Origin: Paenibacillus sp. 32O-W
GTDB taxonomy: Bacteria; Bacillota; Bacilli; Paenibacillales; NBRC-103111
Assembly: GCF_007679495.1 (NCBI RefSeq)
Contig: NZ_VEGP01000011.1
Coordinates: 1-64,000 of the forward strand
Length of the DNA stretch: 64,000 bases
Reading direction: 5' to 3'
The notes under the pieces were generated by a model. The model worked only from the letters and a program-made list of their open reading frames with translations. It made no database searches and was not told the DNA's origin. The position numbers and the translations under genes were made by a program. Of this stretch, positions 32,196 through 41,551 are shown piece after piece; the stretch's first letter is position 1, and every line of letters begins with the position of its first letter.

Positions 32196-34298
32196 TTACC
32201 CTTGCTTGCGCCCCGATCTGAACATGAGGAAGAACAGATACGGCGCCCCAAGCAATGCGGTGACAATTCCGGACGGAATGTCCCTCGGAATGAGAATGAC
32301 CCGGCCGATCCAATCCGCAGCGGCCAGCAGGACGGCACCCAGCAGCGCCGAGAGGACCATCGAGCGGCGGTGGTTGGAGCCGGCCAGCATGCGGGCCGCA
32401 TGAGGAGCGAGCAGGCCGATAAAGCTGACCGTGCCGACAGCCGAGGCGGCAATGGACGCGAGCAGAACGGCGATCACGGAAGCGAGCAGCCGGGTATGGC
32501 GAACCTTCAGGCCGAGCCCGATCGAGCTCTCGTCGCGGAAGGCGAGCAGATCCACTTTGCGGCCGAGCCACCAGCCGAGCGGCAGCAGAACGGCGAGCGT
32601 CGGAGCCAGGCGGCCGATCTCGGCCCAGCCCCGGCCATAGGTGCTGCCGGCCATCCAGGCGAGCGCCGGTGCGGCGGTCATCTTGGCCTGAATGATCAGA
32701 ATCTGGATCATGGACGAGCCCGCCGCGGCTACCGCTATGCCGACGAGCGTCAGGATGACCGGGTTAAGCCCCCGCCTCCAGGAGACCGCATAGACGATGG
32801 CCGAGGCGGCGATGCCGCCAACCACGGCTCCGACCGGCATCCAGCCGTGGAGCTGCGGCGCGGCGATCAGCACCAGGATCGCCCCGACCCCGGCGCCGCT
32901 CGTGACGCCGACGATTTGCGGGTCGGCAAGCGGATTGCGGACCGCGCTCTGCATCAGGCTGCCGCTGACCGCCAGGGCAACTCCGGCCAGACCGGCGGTC
33001 AGCAATCGGGGCAGGCGCAGCTCCAACAGAATTTGCCGGGTGAAGTCTTCCCCGCGCCCCGTCAGCACTGCGAACACATCGGATACGAGAATGTGCAGCG
33101 TCCCGCTCGTCAAGCTGCCGATCCAGACAACGGCCAGCAGCCCGCTGAGCAGCACAATCCACACGGGATAAGATATCCCCGGCTGCCATGCGCCCATCCG
33201 GATGGATTGGCCGGCACCGGAGCCGGAGCCTCCCCCGGCTCCCCGCGATACCCGCAGCGCCAGCCAGATGAGCCAGGGGGCGCCAACCGCGGCGGTGACC
33301 GCCCCTGCGGGCAGCTCTCCGTAGGCGTTCACGAAGGTGCGGGCTATCGTATCCGAGCCGACCAGAATGGCCGCGCCCCAGACGGCGCTGACCGGGATCA
33401 GCCAGGCATGCCGCACCATACCGGAGAGGCGGACCAAATGCGGGGCCAGCAATCCGACGAAGCCGATGGGGCCCACGACGCTGACGCTGACGCAGGCCGC
33501 CAATATCGCCATGGCCATGGCCAGAAGCCTCGTCTTTCCAACCTTCTGCCCCAATGATTTTGCCGTTTCTTCATGGAAGGACAGCAAATCCAACTGCCGC
33601 GCAGCCAAACTGACGGCAACGATTCCCCCGATGATCCAGGGCCAGCTGAAGAGAACCCCGCTCCAGTCGTTCTGCTTCAACGAGCCTGAACCCCATAGAA
33701 ACAGGCCCTGCGCCGTTTCTTGATTAAACAGGAGAAGGGCGCTGGTGAGCGAAGAGAACACCAGGGTGACGATCATTCCGGACAACGCAATGCGGATTGG
33801 AGTTCCCTGACGCCCACCGGCCATTATATAAACGACCAGCGCCGCGCAAGCACCTCCCAATACAGCGAAGGGAAGCGGGTACGTATGCAGCAGTGCCGGC
33901 CAGAATATCGTGCCAAGCACTACAACGAAGTAAGCCCCCGCGTTGACCCCCAGCGTCGTTTCGGAGGCGAGCGGATTCCGCGTTACCGTCTGCATGAGTG
34001 CGCCGGAGACGGCAAGCGCCGCCCCCGCCAATATTCCCATCACCGTTCGCGGAAGCCTGACCCCGCGAATCAGGTGGTGATCCGATATATCCTGCGGGAA
34101 CAACAGCGCTTGGATAACGGAACTCAGCGAGATCTCGGCAAGCCCTTGCGTCAGACTGACGAACGCGATCAACCCTAGAACCACCAAGCCTCCGGCCAGC
34201 ATCCAGAGCCCTTTCCATGCCCCGGCCTTCCCCTCTCTTAGTGCGAAAGCGGGCTTCGGGCCGGCGTCCCGGGCCATATCTCTTCCGGCCGACATCAT
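32196..34298 (-). CDS. fused FecCD-type double permease of a ferric siderophore importer
   Basis: A 700-residue protein consisting of two BtuC/FecCD permease domains in tandem: the first about residues 30-345, the second about 375-695, separated by a glycine-rich linker (GAGGGSGSGAGQ). Each half repeats the same motifs: LPRTVMGILAGAALAVSGALMQ / LPRLLTAGLAGVALAVSGSLMQ and VGPIGFVGLLAPHLVRL / VGTVSFIGLLAPHAARM. This is FhuB-like, where one polypeptide replaces a heterodimer. Its start codon overlaps the stop of the binding-protein gene by four bases. Pairs with the ATPase at 36700. Confidence 0.95.
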   Translation of the reverse strand: MMSAGRDMARDAGPKPAFALREGKAGAWKGLWMLAGGLVVLGLIAFVSLTQGLAEISLSSVIQALLFPQDISDHHLIRGVRLPRTVMGILAGAALAVSGALMQTVTRNPLASETTLGVNAGAYFVVVLGTIFWPALLHTYPLPFAVLGGACAALVVYIMAGGRQGTPIRIALSGMIVTLVFSSLTSALLLFNQETAQGLFLWGSGSLKQNDWSGVLFSWPWIIGGIVAVSLAARQLDLLSFHEETAKSLGQKVGKTRLLAMAMAILAACVSVSVVGPIGFVGLLAPHLVRLSGMVRHAWLIPVSAVWGAAILVGSDTIARTFVNAYGELPAGAVTAAVGAPWLIWLALRVSRGAGGGSGSGAGQSIRMGAWQPGISYPVWIVLLSGLLAVVWIGSLTSGTLHILVSDVFAVLTGRGEDFTRQILLELRLPRLLTAGLAGVALAVSGSLMQSAVRNPLADPQIVGVTSGAGVGAILVLIAAPQLHGWMPVGAVVGGIAASAIVYAVSWRRGLNPVILTLVGIAVAAAGSSMIQILIIQAKMTAAPALAWMAGSTYGRGWAEIGRLAPTLAVLLPLGWWLGRKVDLLAFRDESSIGLGLKVRHTRLLASVIAVLLASIAASAVGTVSFIGLLAPHAARMLAGSNHRRSMVLSALLGAVLLAAADWIGRVILIPRDIPSGIVTALLGAPYLFFLMFRSGRKQG

Positions 34299-35314
34299 TT
34301 CGTTAACAATTCGGCGGTTTTTTCAGCCATAATTTGTGCGGACAACGGTCCTCCATACGGCCACATGTCTCCGCCGAGAGCGTAGATTCGGTTTTCCTTG
34401 ACGAAGTCAAGGCCATTCCATACCGGATTATTCTTCAACTGATTGTCAATGACATTGTCGGTTTCTTGGATGATATGCAGGAAGTTGGCTTCCTGCAGAG
34501 CCGGCAGCGCCTCGACATCCGTGAGCGTAAACCCGTACGCCTCGAATTTCGCGGGCTTATACGCATTGGTCAACCCGATATGCTCCAATATTTTGACAGC
34601 GGTGGAGTTATCCGTAGATAAACGAAAATCGACCGAGTTCTGGTTGCTGTATGCCATGGCGAGCACAAAAGGCCGCTGATCCATGCCTTTCGCCACGATT
34701 TTGGATTTGGCCTCTTCATAGGTCCGGTTCAGATCATTCAGAACCTTGTCCGCCTCCTCCTTTTTCCCGAGCACATCCGCAATTTCCTTGAATGTATCGA
34801 TCATCACCGAATACTGATCCCCCTGGCCTTCCGCCGGATACGGCTCATAGACAAGAGTGGGAGCAATGCTGCTTAATTCCGCATAGTTTGTTTCCACATT
34901 TCTCTTCAATCCGAGAATAAGATCCGGCTTTAATGCCATAATCGCTTCCAGATTGGGAGCCAGACGATCTCCTACATCCACAACTTCCGGAGCAATCTCT
35001 ACTGGAAGACGTACCCATTTCTTCATATTCTGAATATCCGCAATGCCGACCGGCTGGATGCCCAGCGCCAGCACATCTTCCGCGACGCTCCACTCCAGCG
35101 CAACCACTCGCTTGGGTGTACCTGTGACGGGTGTTTCACCCAATGCATGTTTAATGATTCGGACCCCGCCATCGGCTGAACCGGCTTCCGGAGAGGCTGC
35201 CGGACTCTGATTCGGAGAAGTTGCCGGTGCCTGTCCCGACGGCTGGCTGCAGGCGGCCGCTAACAGCAGCAGGCTGAGAATAATGACTGTTTTTGGCCAT
35301 TTAAGAAAACGCAT
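34295..35314 (-). CDS. ferric siderophore-binding lipoprotein (FhuD/FeuA-like)
   Basis: A 339-residue Fe3+-siderophore-binding protein. The lipobox LLAAAC gives a lipidated cysteine at about residue 22, followed by a Pro/Ser/Ala-rich linker. The mature fold is a two-lobe periplasmic-binding protein of the BtuF type (TPKRVVALEWSVAEDVLALGIQPVG, then DVGDRLAPNLEAIMALKPDLIL). Part of an operon: reductase gene 90 bases upstream, permease overlapping downstream. Exact siderophore unknown; a hydroxamate or citrate-type ligand is possible from the FhuD/YfiY-like features. Confidence 0.93.
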   Translation of the reverse strand: MRFLKWPKTVIILSLLLLAAACSQPSGQAPATSPNQSPAASPEAGSADGGVRIIKHALGETPVTGTPKRVVALEWSVAEDVLALGIQPVGIADIQNMKKWVRLPVEIAPEVVDVGDRLAPNLEAIMALKPDLILGLKRNVETNYAELSSIAPTLVYEPYPAEGQGDQYSVMIDTFKEIADVLGKKEEADKVLNDLNRTYEEAKSKIVAKGMDQRPFVLAMAYSNQNSVDFRLSTDNSTAVKILEHIGLTNAYKPAKFEAYGFTLTDVEALPALQEANFLHIIQETDNVIDNQLKNNPVWNGLDFVKENRIYALGGDMWPYGGPLSAQIMAEKTAELLTK

Positions 35315-35403
35315 AATTTTATCCCCCAGTATAAGTGTTGTGAAACCGCTGCGGTCCGACTCACAGCTTAGCAGGTCACCGCAGTCCGGATAAAGTTTTT
35401 TTG

Positions 35404-36456
35404 CTAGTTGGTAAATAAGTGCTTGATCAGCTCGCGGTTTCGCTGTTTGAACAGCTCGTTATGCGAAGAAACCATCCCGTACGCCTTCGCCTCCGGGGAG
35501 ATATACTGCTTCGCTTTGTTAACCGCGTTCGCGGCATCCTGGAAGGCACCTGCTATCAAATGCAGCTTCCCTGCATGATGCAGAATATCGCCGGCGGCAT
35601 AGATGCCTTCCACCGAAGTTTCGCTCATCGGGCTCCCGGCTATGTAGTATTCATTTTCCATCGCCAGCTTCACTTCGCTGTTCTTAAGCAACCCGTTGTC
35701 GCGTTCATATCCGTGATTAATAATGACTTCATCTACCGCCAGCTCGAGCTTCGTCCCATCTTCAACGTGGTTCAGCACAACGGTACCGATCGTTTCGTGA
35801 TCCGGTGCGGCCACCAGCCTGTCAATCGTCGTATTCAGCAGACAATGGACGGAGCTGTTCAGGAGCCGGGATACTTCGGCTTCATGGCCTTTCAGCATAT
35901 CTTGCCGATAGGTTAAATAGACTTTCTTAGCGATGGGCTCCAATTCGTTGGCCCAATCCACAGCCGCATTGCCCCCGCCCGAAATTAGAACGGTCTTCCC
36001 CCGAAAACGGGCCAGAGATTTCACCGTATAATGCAAATTCGTGACCTCGAATCGTTCCGCCCCTTCAATATTTAACTTTGTCGGTTGTAAAATGCCTCCC
36101 CCAATGGCGAGAATAACCGTGCGCGAAGCATGCTTTCCCCCGGATGCCGTGTGCAGGATGAAGTGCCCGCTTTCGTCTTTGGAGATGGATATGACTTTCT
36201 CGCCAAGCACCACCTCCGGGCCGAAGGTCAGACCTTGCGCCACCATCTGCTCGATGAGCTGCGCGCCGGTCACCGGGGTCAGACCGCCGACATCCCAGAT
36301 CATTTTCTCCGGATAAACATGCACCTTCCCACCAAGAAAAGGCTGAAATTCAATGATTTTCGTGCTCATCTCCCGCAATCCGCTGTAAAAAGCCGAGAAC
36401 AGCCCCGCAGGCCCGCCCCCGATAATCGTTACGTCAAACACAGGGTATGTCTCCAT
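35404..36456 (-). CDS. thioredoxin-reductase-like FAD/NADPH oxidoreductase (YcgT/YumC type)
   Basis: A 350-residue flavoprotein of the ferredoxin-NADP reductase type 2 family. The FAD motif is GGGPAGLFSAFYSG, the NADPH motif ISGGGNAAVDWANEL, and the second FAD motif GIYAAGDI. The CxxC redox pair of true thioredoxin reductases is missing, as in YumC and YcgT. Located between the ATPase and the binding protein of a siderophore importer and preceded by a Fur-like box, so it likely supplies electrons for iron release from the siderophore (inference). Confidence 0.92.
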   Translation of the reverse strand: METYPVFDVTIIGGGPAGLFSAFYSGLREMSTKIIEFQPFLGGKVHVYPEKMIWDVGGLTPVTGAQLIEQMVAQGLTFGPEVVLGEKVISISKDESGHFILHTASGGKHASRTVILAIGGGILQPTKLNIEGAERFEVTNLHYTVKSLARFRGKTVLISGGGNAAVDWANELEPIAKKVYLTYRQDMLKGHEAEVSRLLNSSVHCLLNTTIDRLVAAPDHETIGTVVLNHVEDGTKLELAVDEVIINHGYERDNGLLKNSEVKLAMENEYYIAGSPMSETSVEGIYAAGDILHHAGKLHLIAGAFQDAANAVNKAKQYISPEAKAYGMVSSHNELFKQRNRELIKHLFTN

Positions 36457-36539
36457 CTTTCCGTCTCCTCTTGTTCCAATTTGTTAGCCTTCAATGCTGC
36501 CAAGTGATGCAAAGCTGCCCGCCTTATTTTTTTTGCAAA

Positions 36540-36554
36540 TGATACTCATTCTCA
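36540..36554. promoter_or_regulatory. Fur box upstream of the reductase-importer operon
   Basis: TGATACT-C-ATTCTCA matches the 7-1-7 Fur consensus TGATAAT-N-ATTATCA at 12 of 14 positions. It is about 85 bases upstream of the reductase start codon. Confidence 0.75.
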
Positions 36555-36699
36555 ATAGATTTCGGAATTATCGCCGTCCTCATAATACGGACAGCGTATT
36601 TAGCGTCTTGTTGGAATCAAATATGTAGGCTGGATTAGCTTCTTCTCGCGATTAAGGATTTTTATGCAAATTATGGTCCGGGTTGGCCCGAGCCGCTCC

Positions 36700-37548
36700 T
36701 TAAGCGGACGCTTCTTTGCGTTCCGCCTGCACATACGGCTGCTCATGATGGCCGCCGCCCTCTATCGATGCCAGCTCAAAAGGCAGGCAAAGCGGTACTC
36801 CCGTCCTCGGATCCGGAATGATGTCCGCTTCGATGCCGAACACTTCCCTTAGCACTTCCTGCGTCATCACTTCTTCCGGAGCTCCTTCGCTCACAATGCT
36901 TCCCTGCTTGATGGCAACCATATGGTGGGCGAATCGGGTGGCATGATTGAGATCGTGAACCACCATGACGATCGTTCGGTCCTGCTCTTCATTGAGACGC
37001 TGCAGGAGTTTAAGCACTTCCAATTGATGTGCCATATCGAGGAACGTCGTCGGTTCGTCCAGGAACAGCATATCCGTTCCCTGCGCAAGCGCCATGGCTA
37101 TCCAGGCCCGCTGTCGCTGGCCCCCGGACAACTGATCCACAGGCCGATCACTGAAGGCGTTCATTCCGGTCACTTGAACCGCCCAGCGAATGATTTCCTT
37201 ATCCTCTTTCGTAAGCGAGCCGAATCCCTTTTGGTGTGGAAACCGGCCGTAGGATATCAACTCGGATACCGTTAAGCCATCCGGTGCCACCGGATTTTGG
37301 GGCAGAATCGCAAGCTGTTTGGCGACGTCTTTGGTAGGCTGGCTGTGAATCGACTTGCCATCCAGATATACAGTTCCCCCATTTGGCTTCATGATTCGCA
37401 CCATTGTTTTCAGAATCGTCGATTTTCCCGATCCATTCGCTCCGACCAGCGCGGTTATTTTCCCCTCGGGAATGGACAGGTTCAAGTTCTCCACAATCAC
37501 CCGGTCGGAATAACCGATCGTCAGTTGTTCGGTGTATAAACGTTTCAT
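36700..37548 (-). CDS. ferric siderophore ABC transporter ATP-binding protein
   Basis: A 282-residue FepC/FhuC-type ATPase. Walker [11 protein letters not shown]-loop [14 protein letters not shown], signature [17 protein letters not shown], Walker [13 protein letters not shown], switch histidine VVHDLNHA. The ATG at 37548 is preferred, nine bases after AAGGAG; a GTG two codons earlier is too close. It has its own perfect Fur box and is separated by 240 bases from the reductase-binding protein-permease operon, whose promoter also carries a Fur site. Confidence 0.96.
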   Translation of the reverse strand: MKRLYTEQLTIGYSDRVIVENLNLSIPEGKITALVGANGSGKSTILKTMVRIMKPNGGTVYLDGKSIHSQPTKDVAKQLAILPQNPVAPDGLTVSELISYGRFPHQKGFGSLTKEDKEIIRWAVQVTGMNAFSDRPVDQLSGGQRQRAWIAMALAQGTDMLFLDEPTTFLDMAHQLEVLKLLQRLNEEQDRTIVMVVHDLNHATRFAHHMVAIKQGSIVSEGAPEEVMTQEVLREVFGIEADIIPDPRTGVPLCLPFELASIEGGGHHEQPYVQAERKEASA

Positions 37549-37601
37549 GGCCACACTCTCCTTGTCAAGCTTCGCAATACAGGCGGACCAGCTTATCTAA
37601 T

Positions 37602-37616
37602 TGATAATGATTATCA
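37602..37616. promoter_or_regulatory. Fur box, perfect 7-1-7
   Basis: TGATAAT-G-ATTATCA is a perfect match to the Bacillus Fur 7-1-7 dyad and is extended by TTATTGATTATTA. It is 50-60 bases upstream of the ATPase start codon. Confidence 0.93.
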
Positions 37617-37708
37617 TTATTGATTATTACCATATGCTGCTATCCTTGTCAACAGATCCAGACAATAATTAGCATAAATTTTTTACAGAATATAAGCCGC
37701 AAGCAAAC

Positions 37709-37735
37709 AAAAAAACCTGACCTTGTCGTCAGGTT
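37709..37735 (-). terminator. terminator of the TetR-family gene
   Basis: AACCTGAC pairs with GTCAGGTT around a six-base loop, followed on the minus strand by seven Ts. It is 90 bases after the stop codon at 37824. Confidence 0.85.
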
Positions 37736-37823
37736 CGTCTTAAATCGTTTGTTCACTAAACAATTTTCTCCGATTCTGTGGAGATTGCAGGTTTCTTATT
37801 CCGTTGATTGACGAAATCCGTCT

Positions 37824-38435
37824 TCATGTTCGGTCACCGTTTCCTGGCCCAGGCTGTTTAAAGCCTTCCAGCAGGAGAGAAATAACCGTCATCGTCTCTT
37901 CCAACGGCTGCCCTTCTTCCGGCATTTGCGCCATCCAGAGGGCGGCTTCGTTCATGGCCCCCGAGAGCGCATGGGTTAAAGCCTCGATAGATACAGGCTT
38001 CAGGTAGCCCTGCTGCTGCATCCATTGAAGCTGGTCGCGGAGCAGCCGCATAGAGTTCTGCTCATCCATCCTGCGCCAAGCATCCCAGCCAAGGACAGCG
38101 GGCCCGTCTATAAGCATTATTCGTTTGTTATGGGGTTCGACAGCAGCCGCAACAAAAGCGCGGCAGCCAAAAATCAACTGCTCCCACACATCCTCGCTCC
38201 TGGCTGCCTCTGATTCCACGCGCTCCGCGACTTCGCTTTGCACCGCTTCCAGCACTGCCAGAAATAATCCTTTCTTATTGCCGAAATGATGATAAAGCGC
38301 CCCGCGTGTCAGCTTCGCTTCCCGGACAATGTCCTCCAGAGCCGAATCCGTATATCCATATATTGTAAAGTGCTTCCTGGCCGTTTCAATCAGCTTGTGA
38401 ATCGTTGCATTGGTTTCTTCCTTGTTTCTTCTCAC
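37824..38435 (-). CDS. TetR/AcrR-family transcriptional regulator
   Basis: A 203-residue repressor. The N-terminal helix-turn-helix has GYTDSALEDIVREAKLTRGALYHHFGNKKGLF, the classic TetR signature. The C-terminal domain resembles TetR_C of the YbjK/AcrR-like type, with FVAAAVEPHNKRIMLIDGPAVLGWDAWRR, often seen in regulators of drug or alkylation responses. It starts at a GTG. The 21-bp inverted repeat at 39890-39910 is a candidate operator 1.5 kb upstream, before the VOC-AlkC operon. Confidence 0.9.
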   Translation of the reverse strand: MRRNKEETNATIHKLIETARKHFTIYGYTDSALEDIVREAKLTRGALYHHFGNKKGLFLAVLEAVQSEVAERVESEAARSEDVWEQLIFGCRAFVAAAVEPHNKRIMLIDGPAVLGWDAWRRMDEQNSMRLLRDQLQWMQQQGYLKPVSIEALTHALSGAMNEAALWMAQMPEEGQPLEETMTVISLLLEGFKQPGPGNGDRT

Positions 38436-38613
38436 TGTTCCATCTTTCTCCTGTTTATTTGTTTATTTCTTCCACCATCTCTTCGTCCTTGGGATATAGA
38501 TTTCAGCTTTATGCATTTCTTCGTTAAAGCTTGCGACCACAGCTTGCAGCCGAATGTTCCCCCTCATCCTCCCTACATTAGCCTGTCATCTTCATGGGTC
38601 GATACCTTGCCGG

Positions 38614-39399
38614 CTACCGCTTAAGCCTGTCCATCAGTGTCAAGGCATCCCGATCTCCGGATTTCACCAATGACCTCAACCCGTGACGAACTATCCAGAC
38701 GTAGTGCTCACCGCCGTTTTTCCCATTCTCACGCACCCATTCCAAGGTAACCTCCTTATAGTCCTTCGTCAAATCATTCAGATGGTTGGCTACCGATTTT
38801 CGGACATAGAAGGATGGATCATGGAGCAACGGCTTCAGCAAAGCCAGATTATGGGCGGGGTCGCCATGAATGACGCCAATTCTTCTTGCCCAGGGGAGCC
38901 GCGGTCGCGTTCCTTCACTGACCAGTCGGCGGACATGGAGGTTGACATCCTTCGTCCACCGGCCCAAAGTCCGGAAGCATTCATCCGGATAAGCGGCCAG
39001 AAATGGGCGTATGGCATATTCGGACGTATGCCGCTTGGTAATTTCGTACAGGGCATTCATGGAAAGTTTATAATGTCCAAGCCCGTACTTTTCCACAAAA
39101 AAAGCGACCGGCATCAGAAAGTAGCCATTCTTAAACATCCCCTCCTCCGTTTCATTCTCCGGTCCCAGGATACTTAAGAGGATGCGTAATGACTCCGGGT
39201 ATTCCCGGGGCAAAGCCTTATGTAATTCATCGGTGATGAGAGCCACCCTTCCCTTAAGCTCGAGCGGTCCGACCTGACGGGCCACGGATTGAACGAAGGT
39301 TTCTGTTGGAAAATCCGGATAGTGCGGCCGGATTAGGCTGGCAAGATGATAAGCCAGTTCCTCGCCAAAATAATACTTCAATGCCACCGTATCGCCCAT
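38614..39399 (-). CDS. AlkC/AlkD-type DNA alkylation repair protein
   Basis: A 261-residue protein of HEAT-like repeats in the alkylpurine-DNA glycosylase superfamily. The AlkC-type segment WTKDVNLHVRRLVSEGTRPRLPWARR is diagnostic, with HLNDLTKDYKEVTLEWVREN further on. AlkC/AlkD remove 3-methyladenine and related N-alkylpurines. The ATG at 39399 overlaps the upstream TGA, so it is translationally coupled to the VOC gene. A nearby TetR gene with a palindromic site in front of the operon hints at inducible expression. Confidence 0.93.
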   Translation of the reverse strand: MGDTVALKYYFGEELAYHLASLIRPHYPDFPTETFVQSVARQVGPLELKGRVALITDELHKALPREYPESLRILLSILGPENETEEGMFKNGYFLMPVAFFVEKYGLGHYKLSMNALYEITKRHTSEYAIRPFLAAYPDECFRTLGRWTKDVNLHVRRLVSEGTRPRLPWARRIGVIHGDPAHNLALLKPLLHDPSFYVRKSVANHLNDLTKDYKEVTLEWVRENGKNGGEHYVWIVRHGLRSLVKSGDRDALTLMDRLKR

Positions 39400-39848
39400 C
39401 ACTTGACGCCCTCTTCAGCAGATGACCATATCTTCTCCACATATTGGACACTTTCTTGCTCCGACGGCGGAATGATCTTGATCACATCGATTAGAACGCC
39501 ATTAGGATCACATGTTATAAAATGCCTCTGACCAAATTCTTCGTCCCGAATATCCAGCTCCAGTGGCAGCTTCTCATCCAAAATCAGCCTCTGATATTCC
39601 GCGTCCACATCATCCACCTCGAAATTAAGGATTAACCCCTGCGAAACCTTGCGGTATGCTGCCGGTATGGTTGGGTGATAAGCATCCAACAGAGCCAGCT
39701 CGAAAGGAACGCTGCCCCGAGTCATTCTTAGACTAACATACCATTCGGCCTCATAGACCTTTTCAAATCCAAAGTAACGGGTATAAAACATCGCACTTGG
39801 TGCTACCTTCTCCGTTAGAACGACCGGATAGAAGCTGTTAATTTTCAT
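39399..39848 (-). CDS. VOC-family protein (glyoxalase superfamily)
   Basis: A 149-residue protein with the beta-alpha-beta-beta-beta repeats of the VOC fold: [31 protein letters not shown] at the front, [22 protein letters not shown] at the end. Similar to glyoxalase/dioxygenase proteins of unknown substrate. It leads a coupled pair with alkC. A 10-1-10 inverted repeat lies 40 bases upstream of the start codon, in the promoter region. Confidence 0.88.
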   Translation of the reverse strand: MKINSFYPVVLTEKVAPSAMFYTRYFGFEKVYEAEWYVSLRMTRGSVPFELALLDAYHPTIPAAYRKVSQGLILNFEVDDVDAEYQRLILDEKLPLELDIRDEEFGQRHFITCDPNGVLIDVIKIIPPSEQESVQYVEKIWSSAEEGVK

Positions 39849-39889
39849 AATAACGTCCTCCTCGTATTGGAATTAACGAATTCACCTTA

Positions 39890-39910
39890 ACATACATACA
39901 GTATGTATGT
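39890..39910. promoter_or_regulatory. 10-1-10 perfect inverted repeat, TetR-type operator
   Basis: ACATACATAC (39890-39899), one base, GTATGTATGT (39901-39910), with T and A extending the dyad. It sits 42 bases upstream of the VOC-AlkC operon start, as an operator would. TetR-type regulators often use TACATACNGTATGTA-like dyads; the TetR gene at 37824 is the nearest candidate. Confidence 0.6.
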
Positions 39911-39970
39911 AAATAATTATTTTTAATTGTTATCAAAAAAATTGTTCTCCCTCCTCATTAAATGGCCAGC

Positions 39971-39998
39971 AAAAATGGAGAGAATCGCTTCTCTCCAT
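39971..39998 (-). terminator. terminator of the methyltransferase gene
   Basis: ATGGAGAGAA pairs with TTCTCTCCAT (39975-39998) around a four-base loop, followed by TTTTTGC on the minus strand. Adjacent to the stop codon at 39999. Confidence 0.85.
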
Positions 39999-40574
39999 TC
40001 ATTCCTTCACAGCGTCTGCTATCAGGGATACGAAACCCAGATTTCCTTCCTTGTTCCGATGATCATACCTGTAAGACCTATAAATAAAGCCTCCCTGCGG
40101 ATCCCACTCACGGTAGTGAAACCGGCCCCCTTCATCGCAGTATTCCAGCAGCCGTACTTTAAACCCGGCTTCCTCGAACATTCGGGTCAAGCTTATATAG
40201 GTATGCACAATCTTGTGGCTGGCTGCGGGATGATCCTTGGGGCCCGGCCCTCCAATCTGAACCATATTTTGGTACCATTCATTTTGGAAAAAGCCGTCCG
40301 GAACGGCGCATCGAATGTATCCTCCATCGTTCAGGAAGTCATAACAAATCCTCGCAGCCTCTACTCCCTCTTCATACGTAAGATGCTCCCACACATGCTC
40401 GGCCAGAATCACATCCGCTTTTCTCGCATCCCCGAAGCTCTGCTCCCAATCGCGCCGTTGAAGTAAATTTAATTCGTCCTCCTGGGTTTGAATCCATCCC
40501 GGGTAATTTTGCGACGAAGCCCCGATAATGATCTTTATGGCTTCCGTTGGGGCTACATGAGTGAGATCGATCAT
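39999..40574 (-). CDS. class I SAM-dependent methyltransferase (COG4627-like)
   Basis: A 191-residue protein of the predicted SAM methyltransferase type, with a short N-terminal lobe (KIIIGASSQNYPGWIQTQEDELNLL) and DVILAEHVWEHLTYEEGVEAARICYDFLNDGGYIRCAVPDG, the post-I motif region. The start is the ATG behind AAGGAAGGAGG, 50 codons into the longest frame. Substrate unknown. Between the DNA-repair operon and a gene of unknown function, all in the same direction. Confidence 0.85.
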   Translation of the reverse strand: MIDLTHVAPTEAIKIIIGASSQNYPGWIQTQEDELNLLQRRDWEQSFGDARKADVILAEHVWEHLTYEEGVEAARICYDFLNDGGYIRCAVPDGFFQNEWYQNMVQIGGPGPKDHPAASHKIVHTYISLTRMFEEAGFKVRLLEYCDEGGRFHYREWDPQGGFIYRSYRYDHRNKEGNLGFVSLIADAVKE

Positions 40575-40710
40575 AGGCAATCCTCCTTCCTTCCTCAGAA
40601 AATGTTGGATATCATCGTTGTTGCCAGTCTGCACTCTTGCCGGCTTTAGAACTTTATTCAAATCAGCCGGAGAAGTCCTGCCGATTTTACAAAGGCGTGA
40701 AGCCATGGAT

Positions 40711-41355
40711 TCAATTGGTTTCAATCCGCATTCCCAATTCCTTCAATTCACTCAGCGCTTCCTCCGTATCCCTTTCGGGATTCAACAAGTGGACCGTCTC
40801 TTCCGTAATGGGTGAATCCTCATAAAATCTTGTAACGATATCAATCGGAATCGGCATATCGAAGTAAGCTTCTGCCCAATCTGCGTAATCCTCCGCTGTT
40901 TCAAAAATCGTCCCCAGCAAAAATCCGGAGCCATCGTCTTCCCCAGGAGGAATATCCACCTCTCCGGTCCTCCAGACAGTGTCTTGGTTCTCACGCCATA
41001 TGCAGAAGGTGACTTCTTCTTTCTCCAGTTCTTCCGCTTCCAATAAGGACAGCAGTGAAGCGGGGACCTCTTCGTAAATTCCCAGCCAAACCTCATATTC
41101 ATCGCCGGCATGCGGACTTAACGCAGATTCGTGATCGAATCCTTTGATAATCGTGCCATCCTCCGTAAATAACGCAAACAAATGATCACCTGCACCGTTA
41201 TCGATTTTCGCAAGCGTAACGCCCGGTGCCCATTGCGGGATATAGTGGTGGTATCGAAGCCATTTCTCCGGACACAGGATCAAGTCCAGAGCCGCCGCAA
41301 CAAGCAGCCGTTTCCTCAGTACTTCGGGTGTAGCGAGCGATTTCAAATCTATCAT
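40711..41355 (-). CDS. acidic protein of unknown function
   Basis: A 214-residue acidic, soluble protein with no signal peptide or membrane segment. I recognise no family; the tone (many W, E and D; LFALFTEDGTIIKGFDHESAL; YADWAEAYFDMPIPIDIVTRFYED) resembles small stress-related or immunity-type proteins of Bacillus, but this is a guess. A ribosome binding site GAAGGAGGATAATCAATCAT is directly upstream. It is followed by the methyltransferase gene on the same strand. Confidence 0.7.
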   Translation of the reverse strand: MIDLKSLATPEVLRKRLLVAAALDLILCPEKWLRYHHYIPQWAPGVTLAKIDNGAGDHLFALFTEDGTIIKGFDHESALSPHAGDEYEVWLGIYEEVPASLLSLLEAEELEKEEVTFCIWRENQDTVWRTGEVDIPPGEDDGSGFLLGTIFETAEDYADWAEAYFDMPIPIDIVTRFYEDSPITEETVHLLNPERDTEEALSELKELGMRIETN

Positions 41356-41551
41356 ATGATTGATTATCCTCCTTCTTCTTCAGCTGACCGGATGGTCCAT
41401 CTCCCGATGGCTCCAGAGGCGCTGATCTTCCCAATCTTTATCATGCGCACCCACGAAGCTCCTAAGTTCCAGCAAGGGACCTTCAGCCTCCTTCATGCAG
41501 CCCCGCCTTTGCGACAGCGGGGGAGTTTTCCATAAGAGTATACCTTTGCCT

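Noticed and set aside
32202-33557. 451-codon open frame on the plus strand
   Set aside because: Antisense shadow of the GC-rich fused permease gene, with composition (very rich in Arg, Gly, Gln and Asp) unlike a real protein.
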